Positions 17,218-24,630 of a stretch of 64,000 nucleotides of DNA are shown here, one piece after another. Source of the DNA: HK1 sp965204915 (GTDB lineage: Bacteria > Pseudomonadota > Gammaproteobacteria > HK1); the NCBI GenBank assembly GCA_965204915.1, contig OZ242023.1, forward strand, positions 3,100,001 to 3,164,000, given 5' to 3'. The notes under the pieces are model-generated. The model was not told the DNA's origin, searched no databases, and worked only from the letters and a program-made list of their open reading frames with translations. The position numbers were made by a program, and so were the translations under genes. The stretch's first letter is position 1; every line of letters starts with the position of its first letter.

Positions 17218-18489
17218 TCAACGGCCCGTGTCGATCCCCGCACGTCGAAAACGTGGAAAGTGGGGAACGGCGCCATATCGCCCGGCAAGGTACGAACGCT
17301 CCAGGTTCTCGATCCCCTTGCGAGGGCGGAAGTCGGTCAACGGGAACAGCCCGGTCTCCTGCCGGGCGTTGCGTTCGCAAAACCAGATCTGGTCGCGCCG
17401 AAAGACGTCCTGGCTGAGGATGGACGTGTCGTGGGTGGAAAAGATGAGCTGCGCGCCCTTTGCGTTGACACCCGGGTCATGGAACCGTTCCACCAGGAAC
17501 CTGACCAGTGACGGATGCAAGTTGTCGTGCAATTCGTCGAATACGATGACGTGGCCGTTTTCGAGTGTATCGAGCCATGGACCGGCGAGGGCGAAGATCT
17601 TCTGGGTGCCGTCGGATTCTTCGTCCAGATCCAGCTCCACGGGTCGGTCGTCTTGCGTGTCGTGCCGCAGCCGCAGGTTCACCACCTTGGCTCCGGCGAG
17701 CTTCTTCCCGATGTCTTCTTTCACCGCAGGAGGCATGTCATCCGGGAGCGTTTCCGGAGAAAACTCCTGCTCGACGACGCGGAGGCCGGAAATGGCCAAA
17801 TCCGCCGTGCGCAGAAATTCGAGGAGTGCGGCCTTGCGGCCGTCTCTGCAATATTCCAGCGAGAACACGTTGGCCCATCCCCCGACCCCGGCGACATGAA
17901 GGTTGCCGGTGAACCAATCGAACACGGGCCGCAACTGGCTGCTGTTGAGTGAGACGGCCGTGGACAGGAACAAGGCATCGGGTCGCGTCGCACGACGCCA
18001 GACTTCCTTGTCCCCCGAGAGCCGGTCGCCGAATTTGAAGACATCGCCGCCGTCTCGTTCAAACCAGAGCTGGACCCTGCCCCGTGGCCAAGCGTAGAGC
18101 CATTCCCTCGTCACCGCGCCACGGGTTGCAGAAAAGCCGTACTGGTAGCGAACGTCCTTCGCGAAGCACATCGCCTCGAACGTCGTCGGGCGGGCTTCAC
18201 AATCCGGGTCGAAACGGAACGGTGTCACCGGAAGCTCGCCGAGGTCCTGGTTGGAGCGGGCCACCATGTGCCGCATGGTCCGGAGCGCCCGGAGGAGGTT
18301 GGTCTTGCCGGCGGCGTTGGCGCCATAGACCGCGGCGGATCGCAGCAGCGGGATTGAACGGACGCCCTCGTTCAGTGGCGGCGTCACGACGTGGGTTTCG
18401 CGAAGCTCCTTCCCGGGGCCGGCGACGAGGCTGAGACGTACCTCGTCCTTGATCGACCTGAAGTTCGCCACGGAGAACTCGATGAGCAT
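17218..18489 (-). CDS. rloA: AAA/ABC-type ATPase, RloA/AbiLi-like
   Basis: 423 residues. It starts MLIEFSVANFRSIKDEVRLSL, typical of SMC/OLD-like ATPases. Walker A is YGANAAGKTNLLRAL, the signature-like EESDGTQKIFAL precedes Walker B VIVFDELHDNLHP, and the switch His is in IFSTHDTSIL. It probably senses infection or DNA ends and controls the RloB effector. The start at 18489 matches the family N terminus. It forms a two-gene minus-strand operon with rloB and is divergent from glyQ across 165 bases, in which TGATAATC on the minus strand (18531-18538) could be a -10 element. Confidence 0.82.
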   Translation of the reverse strand: MLIEFSVANFRSIKDEVRLSLVAGPGKELRETHVVTPPLNEGVRSIPLLRSAAVYGANAAGKTNLLRALRTMRHMVARSNQDLGELPVTPFRFDPDCEARPTTFEAMCFAKDVRYQYGFSATRGAVTREWLYAWPRGRVQLWFERDGGDVFKFGDRLSGDKEVWRRATRPDALFLSTAVSLNSSQLRPVFDWFTGNLHVAGVGGWANVFSLEYCRDGRKAALLEFLRTADLAISGLRVVEQEFSPETLPDDMPPAVKEDIGKKLAGAKVVNLRLRHDTQDDRPVELDLDEESDGTQKIFALAGPWLDTLENGHVIVFDELHDNLHPSLVRFLVERFHDPGVNAKGAQLIFSTHDTSILSQDVFRRDQIWFCERNARQETGLFPLTDFRPRKGIENLERSYLAGRYGAVPHFPRFRRAGIDTGR

Positions 18490-18654
18490 CGTCTTCCTCT
18501 TTGTCAGCGGTATTCGGCACGATTTGCCGAGATTATCACGTAAATCCCATCGTCGATTCGAAGACGTCGAAGAACCGGCGAAAATGCCGGAGCCGGCTAC
18601 GTTCCCGCCGCTGCCGCTCGACGGTGAATCGCTATACTCCCGCGCTCGCTCGCG

Positions 18655-19584
18655 ATGGAGAACGGGACGGTGGCCGGACGCGACTTCGATCTTCAGACCT
18701 TCCAGGGCCTGATCCTCGCCCTGGAGGACTATTGGGCCGGCCAGGGCTGCGTCCTGCAGCAGCCCTTCGACATGGAGGTCGGGGCGGGCACGTTCCATCC
18801 CGCGACGTTCCTGCGCGCGATCGGGCCGGAGCCGTGGAGCGCCGCCTACGTGCAGCCCTCGCGCCGCCCCACCGACGGGCGCTACGGCGAGAACCCGAAC
18901 CGGCTCCAGCACTACTACCAGTACCAGGTGGTCATCAAACCGTCCCCGCTCGACGTGCAGGAGACGTACCTCGGCTCGCTCGCGATGCTGGGGTTCGACC
19001 CCGTGGAGCACGATGTCCGCTTCGTCGAGGACAACTGGGAGTCCCCCACCCTCGGAGCCTGGGGCCTCGGCTGGGAGGTCTGGCTGAACGGGATGGAGAT
19101 CACCCAGTTCACGTACTTCCAGCAGGTCGGCGGCCTCGAATGCCGGCCGGTCACCGCGGAGATGGCCTACGGGCTCGAACGCATCGCGATGTACCTGCAA
19201 GGCGTGGACAACCTGTTCGACCTGACCTGGACCGACGGCCCGCTCGGCCGGGTCACGTACCGCGACGTCTTCCACCAGAGCGAACGCGAGCTGTCCGCCT
19301 ACAACTTCGAGCACGCGGACGTGGACGCGCTCTTCGCGCAGTTCGAGGTCTGCGAGCGCGAGTGCGACAAGCTCGCCGGGGAGGGCTTGAGCTTTCCGGC
19401 CTACGAGCAGGTGCTCAGGGCGTCGCATACCTTCAACCTCCTTGATGCGCGCCACGCGATCTCGGTGACCGAGCGCCAGCGCTACATCCTGCGGGTACGA
19501 GCGTTGGCCCGCGCCGTCGCCGGGTGCTACTACGCCTCGCGCGAGGCGCTGGGCTTTCCGCTGGTCGTGAAAGGGACAGGGTGA
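18655..19584 (+). CDS. glyQ: glycyl-tRNA synthetase alpha subunit
   Basis: 309 residues. LTFQGLI-type lead (FDLQTFQGLILALEDYW), QGCVLQQPFDMEVGAGT, FLRAIGPEPW, YVQPSRRPTDGRYGENPNRLQHYYQYQV and GWEVWLNGMEITQFTYFQQ are all present, making up the catalytic core that activates glycine. The alpha2-beta2 enzyme needs the beta subunit coded at 20517. A TATACT -10-like hexamer lies at 18633-18638, 16 bases before the ATG, so the leader would be very short. glyQ and glyS are normally adjacent; here a hicAB pair on the other strand separates them by 932 bases. Confidence 0.95.
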   Translation: MENGTVAGRDFDLQTFQGLILALEDYWAGQGCVLQQPFDMEVGAGTFHPATFLRAIGPEPWSAAYVQPSRRPTDGRYGENPNRLQHYYQYQVVIKPSPLDVQETYLGSLAMLGFDPVEHDVRFVEDNWESPTLGAWGLGWEVWLNGMEITQFTYFQQVGGLECRPVTAEMAYGLERIAMYLQGVDNLFDLTWTDGPLGRVTYRDVFHQSERELSAYNFEHADVDALFAQFEVCERECDKLAGEGLSFPAYEQVLRASHTFNLLDARHAISVTERQRYILRVRALARAVAGCYYASREALGFPLVVKGTG

Positions 19585-19639
19585 CGCCAAGGATGGATGA
19601 AGGCTGCCAAGCAACGGACACCCATTCCACAAATCGGAG

Positions 19640-20071
19640 CTACGCCGCCCTGTCTTCGAGCACCAGGCCGCGTCCGACGGATCGCAGGGCTTTCTCGACC
19701 TGGTGGATATGGGAGCGGTGGTCGGGGTTCAGAAGCTTGCGTATGGCGCCTTCGCTCACGCCCAGGCGAGCGGCGAGAGCGACCTTGGTGATGCCTTGGG
19801 CGCGTACCGCCGAATACAGGGCCAGCTTGGCCGCGACGATCGATGGAACGGCGACGAGCTCCTGACCGTCGGCGACGGAGCTTGGAGCCGGGACGTCCTC
19901 GCCACATTGGACGCAGGCGCTCAGGGCAGCCGTCAGGGCATCTTCGGCCATGGCCAGCGCTTCGGCACGATCGTCGCCGCAGGTGAGGGCTTCGGGCACG
20001 TCCGGAAAGGAGACGGAGAATCCGCCGCCGTCTTCCTCGGGGGTCAGCACGCAGGGGTAGGCGTATCGCAT
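19640..20071 (-). CDS. hicB: HicB-type antitoxin with C-terminal HTH
   Basis: 143 residues. The N-terminal half (YPCVLTPEEDGGGFSVSFPDVPEALTCGDDRAEAL) is the degraded RNase-H-like HicB fold. The C-terminal half (ITKVALAARLGVSEGAIRKLLNPDHRS) is a helix-turn-helix that would bind the operon's own promoter. It neutralises the HicA toxin. Its start overlaps the hicA end by 28 bases, in the order toxin first. The pair lies head-on to glyQ, in the gap between the two subunit genes of glycyl-tRNA synthetase. Confidence 0.85.
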   Translation of the reverse strand: MRYAYPCVLTPEEDGGGFSVSFPDVPEALTCGDDRAEALAMAEDALTAALSACVQCGEDVPAPSSVADGQELVAVPSIVAAKLALYSAVRAQGITKVALAARLGVSEGAIRKLLNPDHRSHIHQVEKALRSVGRGLVLEDRAA

Positions 20072-20277
20072 CGGAAATCCTCCTTCGGGATGTCCAATTG
20101 CTTCAGCATGCCTCGAAAGGCGCCGGGCTTCAGCTCGCCGCGTTCGACGGTCGTGCGGCGCTCGCCGACGTAGAGCACTCCATGGCTACCCTTCCCGTGA
20201 CGTGGATCGAAACGAAAGATCTTCCCGACTCTCCTGGCGTGGCGTCGGGCACGCCTGATGAAGTCGGTCCCGTTCAT
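20044..20277 (-). CDS. hicA: HicA-type mRNA-interferase toxin
   Basis: 77 residues. The dsRBD-like HicA fold is seen in TDFIRRARRHARRVGKIFRF, GKGSHGVLYVGERRTTVE with the active-site His in GSH, and GAFRGMLKQLDIPKEDF. HicA cuts mRNAs and is blocked by HicB. The start at 20277 gives the normal HicA size. The 239 bases between it and glyS must hold the hic promoter on one strand and any glyS promoter on the other; an imperfect palindrome GTACCTTTCAGTACGAAAG lies near 20291. Confidence 0.85.
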   Translation of the reverse strand: MNGTDFIRRARRHARRVGKIFRFDPRHGKGSHGVLYVGERRTTVERGELKPGAFRGMLKQLDIPKEDFRCDTPTPAC

Positions 20278-20516
20278 GGACTCGGCATCGTACCTTTCAG
20301 TACGAAAGACAAGACACCTGCCGGCGCCACAATCGCCAAGCCTCCGCTCGCGCGAAGGTGGCGTGACCAAGCTGGCGGGCGCTGTCCCACACCGCCCACG
20401 CCAATCTGTACCATCACGCCTCGACTCGGCACAGCCGGAGCCAAGGGACGACAGATGATGGGGGATGAACATCGAGGGATCCGGGCCTCTCCCGGAAACG
20501 GAAACGAGATCGCACC

Positions 20517-23189
20517 ATGACCGATGCCAACGACCTGCTGGTGGAGATCGGCACGGAAGAGCTGCCGCCGAAGGCGTTGCGCGGGCTCTCCGAGGCGTTC
20601 GCGGCCGGGATTGCGGCGGAGCTCGACGCGGCGGGGCTCGCCCGCGGCGCCCCGACCCCGTATGCCACCCCGCGGCGGCTCGCGGTCCTCGTTCCCGGCG
20701 TGCCCGGCACCCAGCCCGACCGCGAGGTCGAACGGCGCGGGCCGCCGCTCGCGCAGGCCTTCGACGAGCACGGCGAGCCGACGCGGGCCGCCCTCGGCTT
20801 CGCGAAGTCGGTCGGAGTCGAGGTGGACCGGCTCGTGCGGCTCGAAACCAAGGCGGGCGCATGGCTCGCCCATCGCTTCACCGAGACCGGCGCGACGCTG
20901 GCCTCTCTGCTGCCCGGGATGCTGGAACGCGCGCTCGAACGCCTGCCGGCGCCGCGGCGCATGAGGTGGGCGGATCGCGACACCGAGTTCGTGCGCCCCG
21001 TGCACTGGGTGGTGCTGATGCACGGCGGGGAGATCATCGAGGTGGAGATCCTGGGGGTCCGCTCCGGGCGCACCACCCGCGGGCACCGCTTCCACCACGA
21101 CTTCCGCCGGACGGGGGGCATCGCGCTCGAACACGCGGGAAGGTACGAGGCGGCGCTCCGCGAGGAAGGCCGCGTCGTGGCCGGGTTCGAGGCGCGCATG
21201 GAGAGCATCCGCGAGCAGGTCGAACGTGAAGCGCGCGCACTCGGCGCACAAGCGCTCATCGATCCCGAACTGCTTGCAGAGAACACCGCGCTCGTCGAAT
21301 GGCCGGTGGCGGTCGCCGGCCACTTCGACGCGGCCTTCCTCGCGCTGCCCGGCGCGGTGCTCGTCGCGACGATGCAGGGGCACCAGCGCTACTTCCCCGT
21401 CGCCCACCGCCATCCCCGCGAAATGCCTGCCCCCGGCCGTCCGCCTGCGGGGGCAGGCCCCGCGAAAGTGGATGGCGGGGACGAAGAGGGGGGTGACGGT
21501 GCGCCGGAGGGGCACGCCGGCGCGCTGATGCCGCACTTCATCGCGGTGAGCAACATCGAGAGCCGCGACGTGGAGACGGTGCGCACGGGCAACGAGCGGG
21601 TCATCCGGCCCCGGCTGAGCGACGCCGCGTACTTCTTCGATGCCGACCGGAGGCAGAGCCTCGAATCGCGCCTCGAAGGACTGAAGGGCGTCGTCTTCCA
21701 GCGCGAGCTCGGCACGTTGCACGCCAAGGCGCAACGGGTGTCGGCGCTGGCCGGGCGCGTGGCGGAGGCGATGGGCAGGCCCGGCAACGTGGGGGAAGCG
21801 GCAGGCCGATCCGGTGGCGCGACAGCCGATGCCCCGGCGCTCGCTACCCCAACCCCTGCCGCCCCGCCGGCCCCTGCCAGCCCCCTCCCTGCCGTTGCCG
21901 GAACCATCGGAGAGGAACACCGGCTCCGGAGTGGCCGGTCCACCGGTGATCCGGAGGCGGTGGCGCACGCCCAGCGGGCCGGCCTGCTCTCGAAGTGCGA
22001 CCTCCTCACCGAGATGGTCGGCGAGTTCCCGGAGCTGCAAGGCCGGATGGGCTGCGAGTACGCGCGCCGCGACGGCGAGCCGGAGGCGGTGGCCGCCGCG
22101 ATCGGCGAGGTCTACATGCCGCGCTTCGCGGACGACGCCATCCCCGCAACCCCGGCCGGACGCGCGGTGGCGGTCGCCGACAAGCTCGACACCCTCGCCG
22201 GCATCTTCGGCCTCGGGCAGGCGCCGAGCGGGGACAAGGACCCCTACGCCCTGCGCCGCGCCGCCCTCGGGGTGCTGCGCATCATCATCGAAGCCGGGCT
22301 CGACCTCGACCTCGACGAGATGATCGAAGCCGCGTTCGAGGGCTACGCCGGGCAAGACCCCGGAACACACGGCGGCGCGGTACGGGACACCGGACGTGGC
22401 ATCGGTGCGACCGCCGGACAGGCTTTCGGGGCGCCGAGCAACATGGCGGGGACCGGAACGGGGGCCGCGGCGCCTGCCGGCGGACCGGCCCCGGATACGC
22501 AAGACAGTGCGGCGCGGAAGGATCGTTCCGGCGGCACGACGCTCCCGGCCGCCATGCACCTCCCCGACACCGTAGCGGATCTGCGCCGGTTCATGATGGA
22601 GCGGCTGCGCGTTTACTTCGCGGACCGCTCGATCCCCACCGATGTCTTCAACGCGGTGCTCGCGAAGCAGCCGGCGCGTCCGCTCGACTTCGCGCACCGG
22701 GTGCAGGCCGTCGAGGCGTTCCGTGCGCTCCCCGAAGCGGCGAGCCTCGCCGCGGCCAACAAGCGCATCCGCAACATCCTGCGCCAGGCGGAGCAGGCGG
22801 GGATCGACACTCCCCCGGTCGGGCCCCCGCTCTCGCGGGGAGGGGCAGGCACCGCCGGCATCTTCGGCATCGCTGCCGGCAGCGCCGTCGGCGGCGTCCC
22901 CGGCGACGCAGACGCCTCGCTCTTTCGCGAAGACGCGGAGCGGAGCCTCGCGGCAAGGCTGGCCGAAATCGAGCCGCAGGCCCGCGGGATGCTCGACGCG
23001 GGCGAATACACCGCGGCGCTCGCCTGCCTCGCGGATCTGCGCGACGGCGTCGACGCCTTCTTCGACACCGTGAAGGTGATGGACGACGACGAGACCCTGC
23101 GCGGCAACCGGCTCGCGTTGCTGGCCCGGATCGGCGCCCTGTTCATGGAGACGGCGGACATCTCGCTGCTGCAACCGGCGAGCGAATGA
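20517..23189 (+). CDS. glyS: glycyl-tRNA synthetase beta subunit with four in-frame insertions
   Basis: 890 residues, about 200 above the usual ~690. Conserved blocks are in order: LLVEIGTEELPPKAL, RRLAVLV, RGPP, FVRPVHWVVLMHG, TRGHRFH, FLALPGAVLVATMQGHQRYFPV, GNERVIRPRLSDAAYFFDAD, KCDLLTEMVGEFPELQG, YAIA-type MPRFADDAIP, VAVADKLDTLAGIFGLGQAPSGDKDPYALRR and the C-terminal anticodon domain with DFAHRVQAV and DGVDAFFDTVKVM. Extra Gly/Ala/Pro-rich stretches sit at residues ~298-337, ~421-485, ~611-684 and ~763-800, all between conserved blocks. The beta subunit binds and helps edit or position the tRNA. The insertions keep the frame, so the protein should be functional. Confidence 0.92.
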   Translation: MTDANDLLVEIGTEELPPKALRGLSEAFAAGIAAELDAAGLARGAPTPYATPRRLAVLVPGVPGTQPDREVERRGPPLAQAFDEHGEPTRAALGFAKSVGVEVDRLVRLETKAGAWLAHRFTETGATLASLLPGMLERALERLPAPRRMRWADRDTEFVRPVHWVVLMHGGEIIEVEILGVRSGRTTRGHRFHHDFRRTGGIALEHAGRYEAALREEGRVVAGFEARMESIREQVEREARALGAQALIDPELLAENTALVEWPVAVAGHFDAAFLALPGAVLVATMQGHQRYFPVAHRHPREMPAPGRPPAGAGPAKVDGGDEEGGDGAPEGHAGALMPHFIAVSNIESRDVETVRTGNERVIRPRLSDAAYFFDADRRQSLESRLEGLKGVVFQRELGTLHAKAQRVSALAGRVAEAMGRPGNVGEAAGRSGGATADAPALATPTPAAPPAPASPLPAVAGTIGEEHRLRSGRSTGDPEAVAHAQRAGLLSKCDLLTEMVGEFPELQGRMGCEYARRDGEPEAVAAAIGEVYMPRFADDAIPATPAGRAVAVADKLDTLAGIFGLGQAPSGDKDPYALRRAALGVLRIIIEAGLDLDLDEMIEAAFEGYAGQDPGTHGGAVRDTGRGIGATAGQAFGAPSNMAGTGTGAAAPAGGPAPDTQDSAARKDRSGGTTLPAAMHLPDTVADLRRFMMERLRVYFADRSIPTDVFNAVLAKQPARPLDFAHRVQAVEAFRALPEAASLAAANKRIRNILRQAEQAGIDTPPVGPPLSRGGAGTAGIFGIAAGSAVGGVPGDADASLFREDAERSLAARLAEIEPQARGMLDAGEYTAALACLADLRDGVDAFFDTVKVMDDDETLRGNRLALLARIGALFMETADISLLQPASE
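21408..21477. repeat. palindromic element inserted in frame in glyS
   Basis: Inner arms GCCTGCCCCCG (21425-21435) and CGGGGGCAGGC (21448-21458) are perfect inverted repeats, and outer arms CGCCATCC (21408-21415) and GGATGGCG (21470-21477) are too. This 70-bp palindrome codes most of the first extra stretch of GlyS (residues ~298-321) between QRYFPVAHR and FIAVSN. Confidence 0.65.
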
Positions 23190-23292
23190 GCACTCCCACA
23201 CCCTTTGGAAATGCGTCCGGGCCGTGTCCGAACAATGCGGGACGGGCGACGACCGCCGGCGCCCCATGCCAGACGCCTATGGCGGCCCGGGC

Positions 23293-23727
23293 CTATGGCG
23301 GCCCGGTATGCGGCGACTGCCAAGCGGCCACGTCGAAGGTGTAGACGGCGTTCAACGCATCGTTGGCGGCAGACGCGGTATGCAACGCCTTGTACACGAT
23401 CAGGGCGTCGGCGAAATCCGCTGCCCTGTCGCGCTTGCCGACCCTGACGGGAGCGGTGTTCCGGAACGCCTGTAGTGCGCGCCATACGACCTGATCATCC
23501 TCGAAGCGGACGTTCGGCTCGCCGAACAGCCTTTCAATCGCGGCTACGACGTCCGGCTTGCCCAGACGATATTTGCTGCCGGCAAGCGTCCACACCGCCT
23601 CCACCAGCACCACGTCCGTGATCAGCACCGTTTCATCGCCGTTGACGACAGAATCCGCCCGGACCGCCTGCGCCTCGTCGTCCCACAACAGGTACCGGAG
23701 CAGGACGTTCGTATCGATGCAGATCAA
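23293..23727 (-). CDS. vapC: PIN-domain toxin VapC
   Basis: 144 residues. The PIN fold has Asp4 in MICIDTNVLLRYLL, Glu in VLVEAVWTLAG, and two acids in AADFADALIV, giving the four-acid metal site of VapC ribonucleases. The C terminus YTFDVAAWQ is somewhat altered from the usual 'TFD..A'. It overlaps the antitoxin stop by 4 bases (ATGA). The pair follows glyS on the opposite strand. Confidence 0.85.
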   Translation of the reverse strand: MICIDTNVLLRYLLWDDEAQAVRADSVVNGDETVLITDVVLVEAVWTLAGSKYRLGKPDVVAAIERLFGEPNVRFEDDQVVWRALQAFRNTAPVRVGKRDRAADFADALIVYKALHTASAANDALNAVYTFDVAAWQSPHTGPP

Positions 23728-23951
23728 GGCTCGACCGGATCGAGGGCGCTTTGGAGGGACTCGTCATCGCTGATGGCCGGATCGCCGCGCACGTCCCGGA
23801 GGCAACCCCCGGCCGCTCCCGGAACCTTGCGCACGATCGTGATGCGGCCATCGGCGACGAAGCTCCGATACTCGTCCCCCGGCCCGATCCCCACTTCGCT
23901 GCATTGATCGACAGGGAGGGTGATCTGTCGTTTGGCGCTGACCTTTGGCAT
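23724..23951 (-). CDS. vapB: AbrB/SpoVT-type antitoxin VapB
   Basis: 75 residues. MPKVSAKRQITLPVDQCSEVGI followed by GDEYRSFVADGRITIVRK is the swapped-hairpin AbrB DNA-binding fold; the tail after residue 45 would hold the toxin-binding segment. Start at 23951. The AbrB part autoregulates the operon in this family. Confidence 0.85.
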   Translation of the reverse strand: MPKVSAKRQITLPVDQCSEVGIGPGDEYRSFVADGRITIVRKVPGAAGGCLRDVRGDPAISDDESLQSALDPVEP

Positions 23952-24011
23952 GGAACCGCCCGTCCGCATATCCGAAGACGCCGAGCACCTTACTGCGTTC
24001 TTTACTTTCAT

Positions 24012-24300
24012 TCAATCGGTAAAGACAGCAAGGGCGTGATCGAAAAAATCGACCTGCAACGTGAACCCGGCCATGCAAAACCTCGCTCGGCGTGCGCAAC
24101 GTGCAGCTTGTCGTAGAAGACGATCGGCTCGCCGCGGGCGTCGACGGCGATCTGGGAGATGTAGCAGGCGCCGGCCCCGCTCGGCCGCGGTGGTCATCGG
24201 CGGTACGTCGATCTGGCCGGCAAGAAGACTCAGTGCAGCCACAAAGGTGTCCTCTGGCGTCAGGGGCTGCCCACCCTGCCATGATTCGCCCGTGCCGCGA
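24012..24300 (-). pseudogene. unassigned minus-strand coding relic
   Basis: Reading on the minus strand from about 24300 gives LTPEDTFVAALSLLAGQIDVPP then, after a one-base frame change near 24170, YISQIAVDARGEPIVFYDKLHV, both of which look like real protein text; the open frame itself then runs on as arginine-rich shadow. This suggests a frameshifted remnant of a gene I cannot name. It lies just upstream of vapBC. Confidence 0.3.
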
Positions 24301-24475
24301 CGGTGGGGACCCGGCGCACCGCCGGCAAACGTGGGCTTGACGGGCCGATTCGATCCGTATATCGGTTGCAGTCGTGCCCGTCTGCCGGTGTTTCTCGCGA
24401 AGCACCGGCACAGCTCTCCGGCCGGAAGGTAACGACGGATGAAAGTGACCCTCTTTCACTGCGGGCCGGCCGTCA

Positions 24476-24615
24476 ATGAGAGCGAAGGGAGGCATTTCCG
24501 CCGTACAAGCAGGTATTTCCGGCGTGCAAGCCGAACTCGCGACCATCCGGTGGGCCATCGGCCTGCGGCGGTCTTCGTGTTCGCCATCGGTCTCCGGGTA
24601 TTCAGCCCGCTCTGA
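24476..24615 (+). pseudogene. relic of a small coiled-coil/membrane protein (DUF1640-like C terminus)
   Basis: The plus strand reads ISAVQAGISGVQAELATIRWAIGL and then, in another frame, AAVFVFAIGLRVFSPL before a stop. A coiled coil followed by one membrane helix is the C-terminal plan of DUF1640/XhlA-like small proteins, here broken by a frameshift. The rest of 24301-24475 holds nothing that I recognise. Confidence 0.3.
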
Positions 24616-24630
24616 CCGACCTGCGAACGA

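Noticed and set aside
20517..23189. A nearly 1000-codon minus-strand frame opposite glyS
   Set aside because: It runs through conserved GlyS blocks and on into non-coding sequence at both ends; no start signal or family text.
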